Source: Myrica gale (lineage: Eukaryota; Streptophyta; Magnoliopsida; Fagales; Myricaceae). Taken from it: DNA of 64,000 nucleotides. Of the stretch, positions 23,401 to 36,100 are shown in pieces. The first letter of the stretch is position 1; each line of letters starts with the position of its first letter. The position numbers and the translations under genes are program-made. Location: the NCBI GenBank assembly GCA_963930655.1, contig OZ005609.1, forward strand, positions 24,873,001 through 24,937,000, written 5' to 3'. Under the pieces are notes generated by a model. The model was not told the origin of the DNA. It was given only the letters and a program-made list of their open reading frames with translations, and did no database searches.

Positions 23401-24610
23401 TGTTGTACGCTGAGTATTTACGAAATGAGCAAAACGGTGTGCTCCATTAATTTCAAAACTGTGCGTCGTTTTTGGAGGTCAGCATTTGGCTGATTGCTGA
23501 CATGGAAAGTTAGAGGTGAGCTGGCGAGACTTAATGACTTAAAAGTAAAAAAATGTTAAATTACACTTTGTAGCCCATGTATCAATTTTAAGACATTGCA
23601 CCTATGTGATTTAGATTTTATATAATTTTAAGTCATTGCACCCATATGATTAATTTAGATTTTATACGTTTTATACCCACCGTCAAATTTTCTGTGATTT
23701 TAGACCGAACAAAAAACCACATACACCGTGCATGCCATTCTTTCCCATTTTGCCCTTTTCATTAATATAATTTTTACCTCCAGCAGACCATCCATTAGAG
23801 CTAAGTAATCAGGGACAAGGATTCTCTCCTAATAGGGAATTACATAATGTGTCCTAACAAGCCATTGGATGGATGACAACACATTAAGGATAAATTGGTC
23901 ACACAGAACAAAAAGATATATCACCAACGAAAGGATAATTTTCACAGTATGCTCACCCATATGAAAAATAGTACACATTCAAAATCTCATTAAAGAATCA
24001 CTTACCTCGAATGCTTAACCAATCGTTAAGTTTCTCAAATAATTGTCAAACAATATATCAGAATCTAGTAGCACCATATCAATTCAAATTTTGGAATAAA
24101 CATTATTTGTTACCATTTATTAACCTCAATTTCTTCAACTATTAAAATTAAAACATACATTTATCCATCACTTTAAAATTCAAACGTAATTAACCTTTAA
24201 AATTTAAATTATTCACTCTTAACATCTTTTTCGGAAGGGATATTACATCATATGTAAACGTGGCCCAATCAGGCCATTCTGGTTTTCATCTTACAAGTTG
24301 CATAACGAGGACGTCAAAGCCTAGGTGGGTTTATTTTTTTATTATTTTTTTAAGTCAAAGCCTAAGTGGGTTTGTATTCAAAACAACCAGCTAATTTAAT
24401 AATAAAGGATTTATGATTTTGATGTTTGTATATAAAATAAAGTTTCCGATTTTTTTGAAGCGGGTTGTAAATAATGCAGTTGTGAGATCATGCAAGTAGC
24501 TTGATTTTGTCTCTCTTTGTAGTAAAATAGTAGTATATTTAGTTGCCTTTCTATAAAATCATTTTAATTTTTTTGGTACCAACAAAACTTATCTATAAAT
24601 AGTGTTTTAG
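23401..24610. other. Intergenic repeats, no gene
   Basis: About 23405-23545 resembles the reverse complement of 8795-8965. About 23557-23760 resembles one arm of the fold-back element at 24611-24943 (shared TTTTAAGACATTG and ACCGTCAAATTTT-type text). The rest is AT-rich and has no recognisable coding content. Confidence 0.5.
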
Positions 24611-24943
24611 TATTAATTACATTTTGCATTCCTTAGTTTTATGGTATTAACACTTTGCACTCTGATACATTAATTTTAAGACATTGGACCCATATAGTTT
24701 GGACGTTTTACGTTTTGCATCCCACCATCAAATTTTATGTGATTTTGGACGGAATAAAGGAGGACAAAATAGAAAAATTTTATATTTTGCACCCCGAAAA
24801 ATAGAGGGTAAAATAGGAAAAAATTTATAATTCCATCCAAAATCATAGAAAATTTGACGGTGGGGTGTAAAATATAAAAAATCCAAACTATATAGGTCTA
24901 ATGTCTTAAAATTGATATATTGGGGTGCAAAATATAATTAACC
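24611..24943. mobile_element. Fold-back MITE
   Basis: The two halves are inverted copies. The left begins TATTAATTACATTTTGCA and the right ends TGCAAAATATAATTAACCT. Both carry CATCAAATTTTATGTGATTTT-like text. A clear target duplication is not visible; TAGTGTTTTA and ATAGTTTTA flank it. The ends resemble those at 10932-11158 and 53549-54053, so it is probably the same broad group. Confidence 0.7.
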
Positions 24944-25581
24944 TATAGTTTTATTTATTGCTTTCCTTAACTTGAAAAGAAAAAATTGTTTTAGGAAACA
25001 TCAATTTATTGGTATGTTTTTAAACTATTTTTTGAACTTTCTTAAATAGGGAAAACATCTTTTAATCCATAAACTTAAATTAAAATGTCAAAAAGAAGTT
25101 CAATATCAAACTCGTCACATTTAACTCCAAGACTATCAAAATTCATCGACCTTCAACCGTCATAGGATTGCCTGTTAAAATATATAAAAATAAACTTCGC
25201 AGCACAATATTGACAGATCTTATGACAGACGGAAGGAATGCTGATAAATTTTAATAATTTTAAGACTAAATATGAGGAATTTGATACTTTAAACCTAATT
25301 TTTAATATTATGATGCATACCCATAAATTTAAGCAAAAAATTGTTTTTCAAATATGGAATAAACACATTCCCTCCAAGTAGTTTAGGGTAGGGCTGTTCA
25401 GTGCCACCGGAAAATTCCGGTGGCACCGGCCCCGACACCGGCACCGGGAACCCGGGGGACCGGGAAACCGGTGTAGGTGTCGGTGCCTCATTTTAGGAGA
25501 AACCCGGGGGTATTCCGGGTTCCCCGGCACCGGGAACCCGGGGGACCGGGAACCGGGTTTCCCTTTTTTTTCATCTTCCAG

Positions 25582-25881
25582 GAGTTGGGTAATGCTGCAG
25601 AGCAATGCTCAGGGTCCAGAATAGTCGTGAACTTGGGCGATTTGAAGGTGTTCAATGAAGACGGTGCGTCGAGTGAGGCTGTGAGCTTTGTAGTTTCACA
25701 GTTGAAGAGGTTGTTGGAGCTTCACGATGAGAAATTGTGGTTGATGGGTGCGGCTGGGACTTACGAGACTTACTCCAAGCTTCTGGGTCGGTTTTCCGTG
25801 TATAGAGAAAGGCTGGGATTTTCACGTCTTGCCCATCACTTCTTCTTTGCCTTTCGGTGATGGATTTTGCTCCAAGTCCAG
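25582..25881 (+). pseudogene. SMXL/SMAX1-like gene fragment inside the hAT element
   Basis: The translation contains CSGSRIVVNLGDLKVFNEDG, AVSFVVSQLKRLLELHDEKL and WLMGAAGTYETYSKLLGRF. This matches the Clp-type middle part of plant SUPPRESSOR OF MAX2 1-LIKE proteins, the targets of strigolactone/karrikin-type signalling or regulators of phloem development. An extra T near 25795 shifts the frame; the family text resumes as PCIEKGWDFHVLPITSSLP in the next frame. A CAG acceptor precedes 25582 and a GTGCGT donor follows 25881, so an exon with its borders was captured. It is probably closest to the SMXL4/5 type, but that assignment is weak. Confidence 0.8.
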
Positions 25882-26248
25882 GTGCGTATTCCTTCATTTC
25901 TCTATTTTCTCCATCTCGTACTTGTGTTTTCTTGGATTGATGAATTTCTTGAAAAAAGATTATACAATACAAAAAAAGGGTTGTGCGTGGTGAAAGGAAA
26001 TAGTAGATTATGCTTTGGTTCAACATAATTGGATGTTTGCCTAGAAAATGTATGTTTTATGGAAGTTCGGAGACACTAACTAAGACTGCTTGTTTTCTTT
26101 ATAATTGGTTTTAAGAGTCGCGACTTGCAATTAAATAATCGAATGCATGCATGACTATGCAACAATAGTTATAGATTGTGACAATGGATTTCTACACTGC
26201 CAATAACCATGGTTTTTTATGCTTAAAGTTACTCTTTTTGTTGATTTA

Positions 26249-26605
26249 GAAACTTTAAAGAAAACTCTGGGTGCTGGTGGAAATGTATTGCTACCTGTTG
26301 ACACAGTTGGGCGAGTTTTGGAGCTCATCTTAATATTAGAACAGGTTAGTAGGAGGAATCTTACTTTTCTTGGTCTGGTTTAACTGTACATTCTTGGTCT
26401 GGTTGACAATTCACAATCATGACTTTCAGTATTGGTCTGATAAAAGTTGCAATTTTTGATGTTGGATCTTGGTGGTGGTTGCAGACCAATGAAAGTTTGA
26501 ACTATCCCATCTTCTTTCTTACTTATGTGGCATCTAGCATGATCGATTACGTGAAGAGTTTCCTTGAGTGGATGAGTGATTCCATCGCAAAGTCATTCCT
26601 AGAAC
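26249..26605 (+). pseudogene. CPSF100 (CPSF2) gene fragment inside the hAT element
   Basis: Two exon pieces are visible. About 26249-26343 encodes TLKKTLGAGGNVLLPVDTVG and RVLELILILEQ, followed by a GT donor. About 26485-26600 encodes LNYPIFFLTYVASSMIDYVK and SFLEWMSDSIAKSF, preceded by a CAG acceptor. This is the metallo-beta-lactamase/beta-CASP core of the 100-kDa subunit of the cleavage and polyadenylation specificity factor, which acts in mRNA 3' processing in the nucleus. An original intron lies between the pieces, so capture occurred at the DNA level and not through cDNA. The remainder of the gene is absent. Confidence 0.85.
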
Positions 26606-26860
26606 TGTGTTCATTGAATGCTCTATTCTGTGTCTTTTCTTTTCTTGCATTATTTTTCCTTGAATGTCAATTACATTAAAATGGGTCAAATGCATAATAT
26701 GCTAAAAAAATGGCCTAATATAAATGTAGGATAACCGGAAACCGCCACCGCTAAGGGCCGGTTTTTGCCCTTAACGGTGTAGGTGTAGGTGATAATTTTT
26801 TGAAAATCGGCCTACCCGGTGTACAGCCCTAGTTTAGGGTAGTTTTTCATTCACTTCTAA

Positions 26861-27549
26861 GAGCATTCCTAGTAGCTTATTCAAATTTGGTTCTCTATTT
26901 TAACCAAAAAGTACACTTATCTATTTTAACTATCAACTTTTTAAAAAGACCCACAACAGCTTCTCTATTTTAACCATCTACTTTTACTATTCTATTTAAA
27001 TATTATTATTCAAAGATTTCTTTATTATTTCTCTAACATTTATATTTTTTAATATTCGTTTTATTGTAATGGTTATATTTTTGAATATTTGTCTTATCCT
27101 AAAAAGGGTGAATTTTTTTTAATTTTTGTCTTTTCCTAACGCTCGGCATTTTTTAAATTTATCTTATCTCAACAATTAGATTTTAAAAAAAAATTTATCC
27201 TAACGGTCATATTTATAAATAGTCATCTTATTTTAACAATCATATTTTTAAAAATGTATTAAGTTAGTCTTTATTTAGTTTAAAATGTATTAAATTAGTC
27301 TTTATTTAGTCTAAAATGTATTAAGAAAAGAGAAAGAAAAATAAAAAAATAAGAAAAATATTAATATTTTATTATAGAGAAGTGAACAGTGGTTATCTAA
27401 ATATAGAGAACCACTGTTCACTTGTTAAAATTTTTAGCTAAAAACTGTTAAAATAGATAAGCTGTTAAAGAGTGTTTTTTGACTTTTTTGTTAAATTGGT
27501 TCTCTATTCTAACCAAAATGTTAGAATAGAGAACCTACTAGGAATGCTC
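26861..27549. mobile_element. PIF/Harbinger-type MITE
   Basis: The inverted ends are GAGCATTCCTAGTAG and its complement, followed inward by GGTTCTCTATT-type repeats. The target duplication is TAA (26858-26860 and 27550-27552). At 689 bp it is non-coding and AT-rich. It starts only 29 bp after the hAT element ends. Confidence 0.88.
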
Positions 27550-27552
27550 TAA

Positions 27553-30120
27553 GCTCTTGACAAGTAGCCATCCCCGTTCCCATCAGCTAATGATAAGGAT
27601 CTCTCCCTCTTTTGATAAACTGTGCAACCGTCTGGACAAACAAAGCCCCCGAGGCCGAAAGTACCAAAATGCTGAACAACGAAAGGGAAAATCTGCTTAG
27701 AGAAAGGAAAAAGAAAAAAAAGTGGAAATATCATCCCAGTCTTCCGATGTGTGCGTGGGATACACTTCAGCATCGACCTCCGCCATGTCAGTATCTCAGA
27801 GTCTCAAAGCGTTAATATGTTCACGTGCTTTTGAAACGCGTGGTTTAGCCCGTGTCTGAAAGTCTGAAACACTGTTTTAGAAGCAAGTGTGGGCGTCGCT
27901 GTTTATCAAAACTAGTGGGCGTCCAGATCCTTTTTCCCCAAACCCCAAACTTTCAAAAGAAAAAAAAAAAGGAAAAAACTATTCTTCCCAACTTTCTTCC
28001 TGTTTCTCTTTCTTTTCCCAGCATCCAAACTGTTTTTAATATTCCTACAGAACAGGTATTTTTTTAAAATTGTATTTGTTTTACAGAATAATATTTAGTG
28101 GTACATTTCTGTAAGTGCAAATGTGCTCTATTAAAACGTAGTTGATCTGTTCCCTACGCTCTGTTATCTGATTTTTTTTTGGAAAACTTGATTCTGATTA
28201 GCTGTATTTTGATGCTTCCCGTAGCTTGTACTTTCTAGGTATTTTGGGGAGGAGCTTAGGTCTGGAAACGCAGTTGTCAACTTCTCGGGAAACTTTCTAG
28301 TGGCTCTCTTATAGGTAAAAGCCTCAACATTCTCACATTTTTCTTCATATTTGGTCGTGTTTGGGAATGGTCACCGATTGCTATGCGTTGAATTCATTTT
28401 CAACGTGCATGTTGGCCCAGTTGGGGCCTTTGTATTACTTCCACCAGTGATTCCTTTTACTGGGCGCTATTGGTTTTGGAGGATACGTATTGATTTTTCC
28501 AGCACTCAAGGCCTTAAGTCTTGCTGGAAATATCAGTTCATTATTAGTTGGTATTTTAGTTTTTCTTTTGTCTTCTACTTGTGTTAAGAGCTTCTGGATG
28601 GAGAACCATTTCTTAGTTCACATTGGTAACAGAAGTGGGCACAGATAGTGAGTAATTTGTTCAAGAAGTTTTTTTTGTCGCTTTTGAGGCGTTTTCCCTC
28701 ATTTGTGGGAGCATGAAGCTCTGTTTGGTTATGTTTTTTGGCATGTGGCGTGGGATCTTTCTCACAATCAATGTTGTCTATTGGAAACTTGTCAATCGAA
28801 CCCCTCAATATGCCACGTACCCCACTCCTAACCCACACCAAACCCCCCCCCCCCCTCCCCCACTTTCGGGGGGCATCCTTAGTCTCTATCATGGTTCCAA
28901 TTTTTCGTGTAAATTACAATTATAGTCAAGCTTATTGACATAAAATCATGCAGTTGGTTTTAGTAAATTCCCGAGGACCTCGTTCTTTTGTGGTGTCTTC
29001 ACATTCAGATATTGAAAGTTTTTGTATGCAACACTTTGTATATGCATTAGAACAGGTAAGTTGTCCTTAACTAACACACTATTTCTTCCAAATATGGGGT
29101 GTTTTTTTTATATAGCTATTCCTTGCCACTAACGTTTTAGATGCCTATCCATTTGAGAAGAAATACTTAGAATATATACAGCCAACAAAAATATGAATTG
29201 CGATACTGGTGCAGACTTTACGGAAGTTCAAAATCAAATTTCCAGCAACCAAGTGTAGTCAAACGATAATGGCTACATCAGATAATGCTCTCAAGTTGCT
29301 AAATTTGGCTCGAAATTATTCAGCTGTAACTTTTGGGTCTTGAAATGCTAAATAATACTTGTTTGGGTATCAGGTGATATTTATACTTTTGTTCATGGAT
29401 TACTGGACGTACAATTTTTAAGGAACTTGGTGTTACTTAAAACTATGATGCTTCAGAGCCAGTGCTTATGAGTTTGACAAGAATCCTTTTTGCTGAGCAT
29501 TTTGAGAAGTGAATGCCCATCCACATATTTACCATTTGTTGCTGGATCATCTATTAAACATATTAATTGGAGAATCAAGTTGCCGAATATGCAACTGTGT
29601 AGAGATTGCTAATGGAGTCATGGATAATTTCTCACTTGATTTTATTTTTATTCATAGCCTTCATCGTCTTAGATTTTATAAATGAAGTTTCTCGTGAATT
29701 TGTGTAGGGATTGTTTACCTGCTTATTGAAAAAGAAGGGCAAAAAAACTGAATATAGAAAATGCTAGTTTACTAATTGGAAAAGAAGAAAATTTCTGATG
29801 TGGGTCATTTGCAAGATCTCAACGTATAAGGAAAACTTTGGGCCTTTAATATATGTATCAAAATGCGCTGGATGCCTGTTATTTGTTTTCTTTATATTTA
29901 TTGTTGAGTCAGTTTTATTACTTCCCTTTTCCTTTACTTTCCGTTTAACTTTCCTTAGTAATGGGAAGAGGTTATATATATCCTATCTGCTTGGATTGCA
30001 CCCTAATGTGCTTTTGATGCATAGCTATATATCAAAAGAGAAAAGAGGTTTCATTTATTATCTTAGTGATATAATACCTTGTATGTTTTCCTACTTAGGT
30101 GTTTCTTTGTTCTACACTCA
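27553..30120 (+). other. Upstream and leader region of the FAR1-dehydrogenase gene
   Basis: No coding gene is recognised. Possible non-coding leader exons end at 28056 (ACAGAACAG before GTATTT) and at 28313 (CTTATAG before GTAAAAG, preceded by a CTAG acceptor at 28237). A CTTAG acceptor lies just before 30099, upstream of the start codon. These are splice-pattern guesses only. A poly-C run lies at 28846-28857. Confidence 0.35.
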
Positions 30121-33100
30121 ATGATGGAAACGAAGAGTCAAATGGAAGTTACAGGGCAGAGAAAGATGCTTCCACCACCACCTGGAACTTTTGAAGATCG
30201 TGAAGACCTTATTAACAATGTCCGCAACTTTGGGGCTGACCAAGGATATGTGGTTACTATCAAGAAGTCTAGGAAGGACAGAAGAGTCATCCTCGGTTGT
30301 GACCGAGGGGGTGTTTATCGTAATAGGCGTAAGATTGATGAAAGTAAACGCAAAAGAAAAGCTAGTTCACGCCTCATAAATTGTCCTTTCGAAGCCATAG
30401 GTAGAAAGGAAGATGACATGTGGGTACTGACTATTAAAAATGGGGAACACAACCATGAACCATTGAAAGAAATGTCAGAACATCCTTATAGTCGTCGCTT
30501 TACCGAGGAAGAAGTCAGGCAAATCACACTTATGACAGAAGCTGGTATAAAACCTCGTCAAGTGCTTAAGGCTCTCAAGCAAACTAATCCAGAGTTGCAG
30601 TCAACCCCGAGACATTTGTACAATCTCAAAGCTAAGATCCGTCAAGGAAATCTATCAGGTCAGATCTTTTGTTGAGCTTTTTAGACCAAATAGGTCACGC
30701 AGTACCTTGGCTTTATAGATTAGTATGATCAACATTGTGTAGAGTGGTAGAATCTATTCTCATGGCCTCATGGTTGGAAAACGGTGTCCTAATCTGACCC
30801 CTAGTGGTGATTGTGTATGATCAATGTTGGGATTAATATGGACTGCTCACAATGAAATAGCAAGAATATAAGATAATCAAGGAGAATAATATCTTGCAAG
30901 TCTGGTAAAGCTCAAAAAGTATTTGTACACTGTTATCGTTTCTGAATACCTTCATTTTTTTATAAGTAAAAATACCTACATTGATTATACTTGGGGGATC
31001 TCTTATGATTTGTCCAAGGTTCATTCACCTCTTTCATTTAAGTTCTATTGGGCAAATGTAGGACTGGAGCCTCATTGGTAATGGTTATACATATGAGGCT
31101 GTTTGCTGATTTTGGTTGAAAAGAGTTTTGAGTTACTGAGATTGATGAACAAGCGGGGCTGATAGTTACAGTCTTTGAATGATTGACAAGCACATGCCTA
31201 ATAATGGCTATTGGGCTTTCAAAGTGACCATTTTATATCATTCCATGAAAATGTTTGACTAGACAGAAGTGACGAAGTGGCCACAGATATCTCCTATAAT
31301 CTTGTGAATTCAGTAGTTATGTGGAATTAAATGGATGGAGAGTGCTCTGCAGAGAGAAGTTTTAAGTCATGGAGGCCTAACAGATCTGTTCCCGTGGACA
31401 CAAATGCTGCTCCAACTGGGGTTTCAAAGCAAAACAACAACCAGCCGGTGAGTTTCAAAGTGAAAGGAAGATGGTGATGTGGAGGAGTTTCTTTTCCTGT
31501 ATCTGCTTTCCAGTCATATCATCTCTCAGTTCCTCTCTGCTGAATAATCCTTGATTTCAACTAATCTTACATTTAATGTAGCTGAAGGTTCCTAATTTTA
31601 TTGGAGGAAAATTTGTGGATTCCCAGGGCTGTGCACTGATTGACGTTTTAAATCCTGTAAGCCCAAAAACTTCTGTGGTCAAACTTCTATTCTCATGTTG
31701 TTATTGTTGGTTCTGGGAGTGGTATTTTTAGTATCTTTGTTTCTTAAGCAGGCAACACAAGAGGTTGTTTCTCAAGTTCCTTTAACTACCTATGAAGAGT
31801 TCAAAGCTGCAGTTGCTGCAGCAAAGCAAGCTTTTCCTTCATGGAAAAAAACACCTATTACCACTCGTCAACGCATAATGTTCAAGCTCCAGGAGCTCAT
31901 CCGCAGAGATATTGTGAGTTTATTACAATTAGTTTGTTGTATTAAAACCTTTGAACTTGTGCGTTTTAAATTGGGCAACACAATACGTCATATTTTCAGG
32001 ATAAGCTAGCCATGAACACTACAATAGAACAGGGAAAGACATTGAAGGGTGCACGAGGTGATGTTCTCCGTGGTTTAGGTTAGTCTTTCCATACGAGTCT
32101 TGCTGTTTCTTTCATATTTAGAAATAGTTATTTAAGCTGTCTTCTATGCAAAAATGTTTCATTTTCATAAAGTCATCTCTAATCCCATGTTATCTAGATG
32201 AGCTCTTTGCGTCATTCTCTCTTTTTTGCATGTAGAGGTGGTCGAGTATGCTTGTGGAATGGCAACTCTGCAAATGGGGGAGTTTATTCCCAATGCATCT
32301 AATGGAATTGATACATACTGCATTAGGGAGCCACTCGGCGTTTGTGCCGGGATATGCCCCTTTAACTTCCCTGCAATGATTCCGTTGTGGGTATGTCTGC
32401 AATTCTTTAGTGGTTCGTGTTTATTTTTTCCTTTCTCATTAGATGTGGTGATTTATGTCTTCTTTTGCCTTTTGTTCATCATTTTTCTTGGTGCCTTATT
32501 TGTTTGTTTCGTTTACGTGCTGTAAGCTTTTCCTGCTCATAATGTCAAGCTTGTGTGTGCATACACTGTTGTTTAGACTAGGGATGCTCCCCTTTGCATG
32601 CTCTAAAAAAAGGAACTCGGAAGAGGTCTCATCTTCTAAAATGTTGAATGACTTTGCAGATGTTCCCAATTGCAGTTACATGTGGCAATACCTTTATTCT
32701 GAAGCCGTGCGAAAAAAATCCAGGTGATTGCAACATGTACTTGGTCGATTATTTCACTTCTTACTATGAACCCTAACTCTTGAGTTTCTAGTAAGGTTGA
32801 CTGTTTCAATGTCTGTAAAAATACTTGTGTAGTCACATTTTAAGCTAAAAACACTTGTGTAGGTTACATTTTAAGCAATTTTCTATAGGCTGGTTATCAA
32901 ATGGATTCAGTTCATTGTTTAAGGATCTGCTGCCTGTCAAAATATTTTTGGTTTAAAACAAGGTTCACACTAAGGCAACACAAATTGCACCAACCGGAGG
33001 TGTATGGCAAGCTGATTCAGAGTTTTAAACAGCTTTATTCCTGATCATTCTCTATTCTAGAAGAGCCATCAAGTGAGAGGACATCGGGCTAATGACTGTG

Positions 33101-36100
33101 GAACATCATTACCAATGAGTTTCATTCACCTTGCATCCCTATGCGTGGCCCAATACGGATATTCTCAGGTGTTTAGGTCTAAGTTTGTCATTGGGCCAAT
33201 GTTTGCTGTGTCACCAAGTATTCATAAATTGGCTGAGCTGCAGGTTTAGTCACACATGATGTGTTAATTGTTATTCAATCCTTCACAGATATATACGTAA
33301 GCATGCGTGCATGCGTAACATATGTCAGTAGGCAGTGGAATTGCTCCTAGACAAGGGTTTAAACTGGTATGGTGGTGTGGTGGAGTTGAGATTAGTCCAA
33401 GGTTCTTATGAAGTCTAGAGGGAAGAAAAAGCAAAAGTGGAAAGTTAATCAGCCTCCAATCTTATATATTAATTATTCATGTTGTAAGGATGTGTGCAGA
33501 GTGTTTTGGCTGTCATGATGTCTGGAGGGACAGCTGTCTGTTACTATATAGTTAGTTGGTCTTGCATTATTCTTAATTGTCATCCCTTTTTCAATACCTG
33601 TAGACTTACAGATGCACTATTCTGTATTCTTCGTAGTGTTAATATAACAGTCTTTTCATCTCAGGGGCCGCAATGATACTTGCAGCTTTAGCAATTGAGG
33701 CTGGTTTGCCTGATGGTGTGTTGAATATTGTTCATGGCACTTATGTAAGCTTATCCTTTTCTAAAACTCTTCTATCCAATGTGTGTTGGATATTGTTCAC
33801 AGCACTCATGCACCCCCTTATTCTGTGTCGTTCATACAGAGATGTGGTTTGTCTTTTCTTCTGCATGTGTAGAGACAGTGTTCAGACATCCTTGTAGTTT
33901 GATATCTCAAATCTCTTATCTCTATGTCAGGGATGGTAACTCACTTAGCCACCACACTGCTATTCAAAATGGCTGGAGTGGGGCTAGTTATGGTAATTAT
34001 GGAGGGGCTGCCCATTGTGGGCCCATGCAAAGCATGATGTAAATTGGCGGTGTGTCTACCATAAAGATACTGTCTGTATACTGAAAGATGTTATGTGAAT
34101 GTTTTCTGCCACACAGGCTATTGTGGCTAGTTCACACTTAAAACTTACAATGGGAAAATGTTTCCTTCAATTAGAGGTTTGTGTGGGGATATCTCACCCA
34201 TCTTCTTCTTCAAAGTAACAGGATCCTAAAGCACATTGTGATCATCTATTGAAACAACTATTCTTTGAAACATTTCAGCTTGTTTTCATGTTAGTATTCT
34301 TCAATTGTTTGTGTCATGCTCTCCTTGGGAGCATGATTTTGCCTCTCAAATAAGAAACTGGGACCCATCTACTAGTTTATTTGCCCTTCCCATGTGCTTG
34401 ATGTGTTAAACCTCCCTCTTGTTGCAAATTGTCTTCAGTAAATCCTACATTGATTAGTAGATAAGTATTATAGTAATAGTAATTCCACATTTTTAAGAAG
34501 TGATCAAGAAATTTATTAGGAGCTCTAAATATACTCATTGGTATTGATGGTGATGACTTTTGTCCGATTCGAGATTTGGGTCTGAGTGGGCCCATGCTGG
34601 GTTTTGGCCCTAAAAGTGGCTTTGGCCTCGGGTGGTCTTCTCATGTGGGAAAGTTATATGGTTGGGAGAAGATTTTTAGAAGAATGAAGAGAGAGTTTCT
34701 TTAAAGACCTAAATTGTTAGACTTAAGATGTTATTGAGGGCTAGGATTTGAATATCTCCCCTCACTATTATACTCCATCTTTTGTCACTGAAAGTTTTCT
34801 CTGATCTTCTTGCTCATAGAAACAGACTTTGAGTCGAACCTTCACAGACTTAGTGTGTGATGGATTTAGTTCATTTTCTCTTTTGTACTTGTCTGTAAGC
34901 CAAAATCTTAATCTGGCATAACACTTCAATTGGGACATCCATATTTTGAATAGATATAGTGATGCAATTAGAACTAATGATATCAAACTCGCATATACCA
35001 TTTGTCACCACCATCCTGTATCTTTTCTTCTTTCATCTGTTCCCAGCGTGTTACGGATTGCACAATGTTTGGAAGGGGTTGGTCTTTGCAAAGGTGTTGG
35101 GAAGGGTGTCTGAAGATTCCCTGTCGCTCCTACATTTAAACTATTATAGTCTTTACGTTTTCCTTTCTATCCCTTTTTCTTTTCCATGTCAATCACAAGT
35201 TAAAGTTCCAGTTTAGCTCATTTATTTATCTCTGACACGTTGGTTTTGGACTGTGCAGGATGCCATTAATCATTTATGTGACGATGATGATATAAAAGCT
35301 GTATCGTTTTTTGGTTCAATTACAGTAAGTTGGTCCTCAGATTGTACCCTGCCTGTGTGTGTTTACGTCTACAGAAAAGATTTCTTATTTATTCACTTGT
35401 TCACCTTTTCTCAAGGCTGGAATGCACATATATGCTAGGGCAGCTGCTAGAGGGAAACGTGTTCAGGTGAATACTCTTCCATTTTCCTCCGTCTCCCTCT
35501 CTCTCTGCCCCCCCTTTCTCCCCCAATATGGTTCTTCTATTTTTGAGAGTCCTGGTTGAAAGTTTTAAGCCTACAATTTTTGCTACCAAACTGATTTCTT
35601 GTGTTAACTCAGTCGAATATAGGAGGCAAAAATCATGCAATCATTATGCCTGATGCTAGCATGGATACTACTTTGAATGCTCTTGTGGGTGCTGCCTTTG
35701 GTGCTGCAGGACAGAGGGGCATGGCTCTCAGCACAGCTATCTTTATTGAAGGTTCAATGCCATGGTATTTATGATCGAATTCCTTAATGTGTTTGAAATT
35801 TCAAACTTTTCAGCTCCTTCTGGGTGTTTGCTTTGCTAAAGAATCATCATTAATTTCAGGCTAGTTACTCAACTCGTTGTAGCTCAAATTGGTTCAATCT
35901 CTTCATTTATGAAATTAGAAGAGTTCCTGAGATCTCTTCCAATTCTCACTCTGTGCTTAATAGTGTTTGGCTTGCCCCAGGCTTGCAATAATGATTACCA
36001 TTGATCTTTCCAGGGAAGAAGAACTCATAGAGCGTGCCAAAAGACTTAAGGTAAATGCAGGAGCAGATCCCAGCGCCGACCTTGGTCCAGTTATTACGAA

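Larger units (their letters stand above)
25389..26831 (+). mobile_element. Non-autonomous hAT element carrying two host gene fragments
   Basis: The ends are TAGGGCTGTTCA and, inverted, TAGGGCTGTACA: 12-bp inverted repeats with one mismatch. A perfect 8-bp target duplication, GTTTAGGG, lies at 25381-25388 and 26832-26839. Both features are diagnostic of hAT elements. The 1443-bp interior has CCGG-rich subterminal regions (25400-25560 and 26730-26825). It contains no transposase, but does contain exon-intron fragments of an SMXL gene (25582-25881) and a CPSF100 gene (26249-26605), both in the forward direction. Confidence 0.92.
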
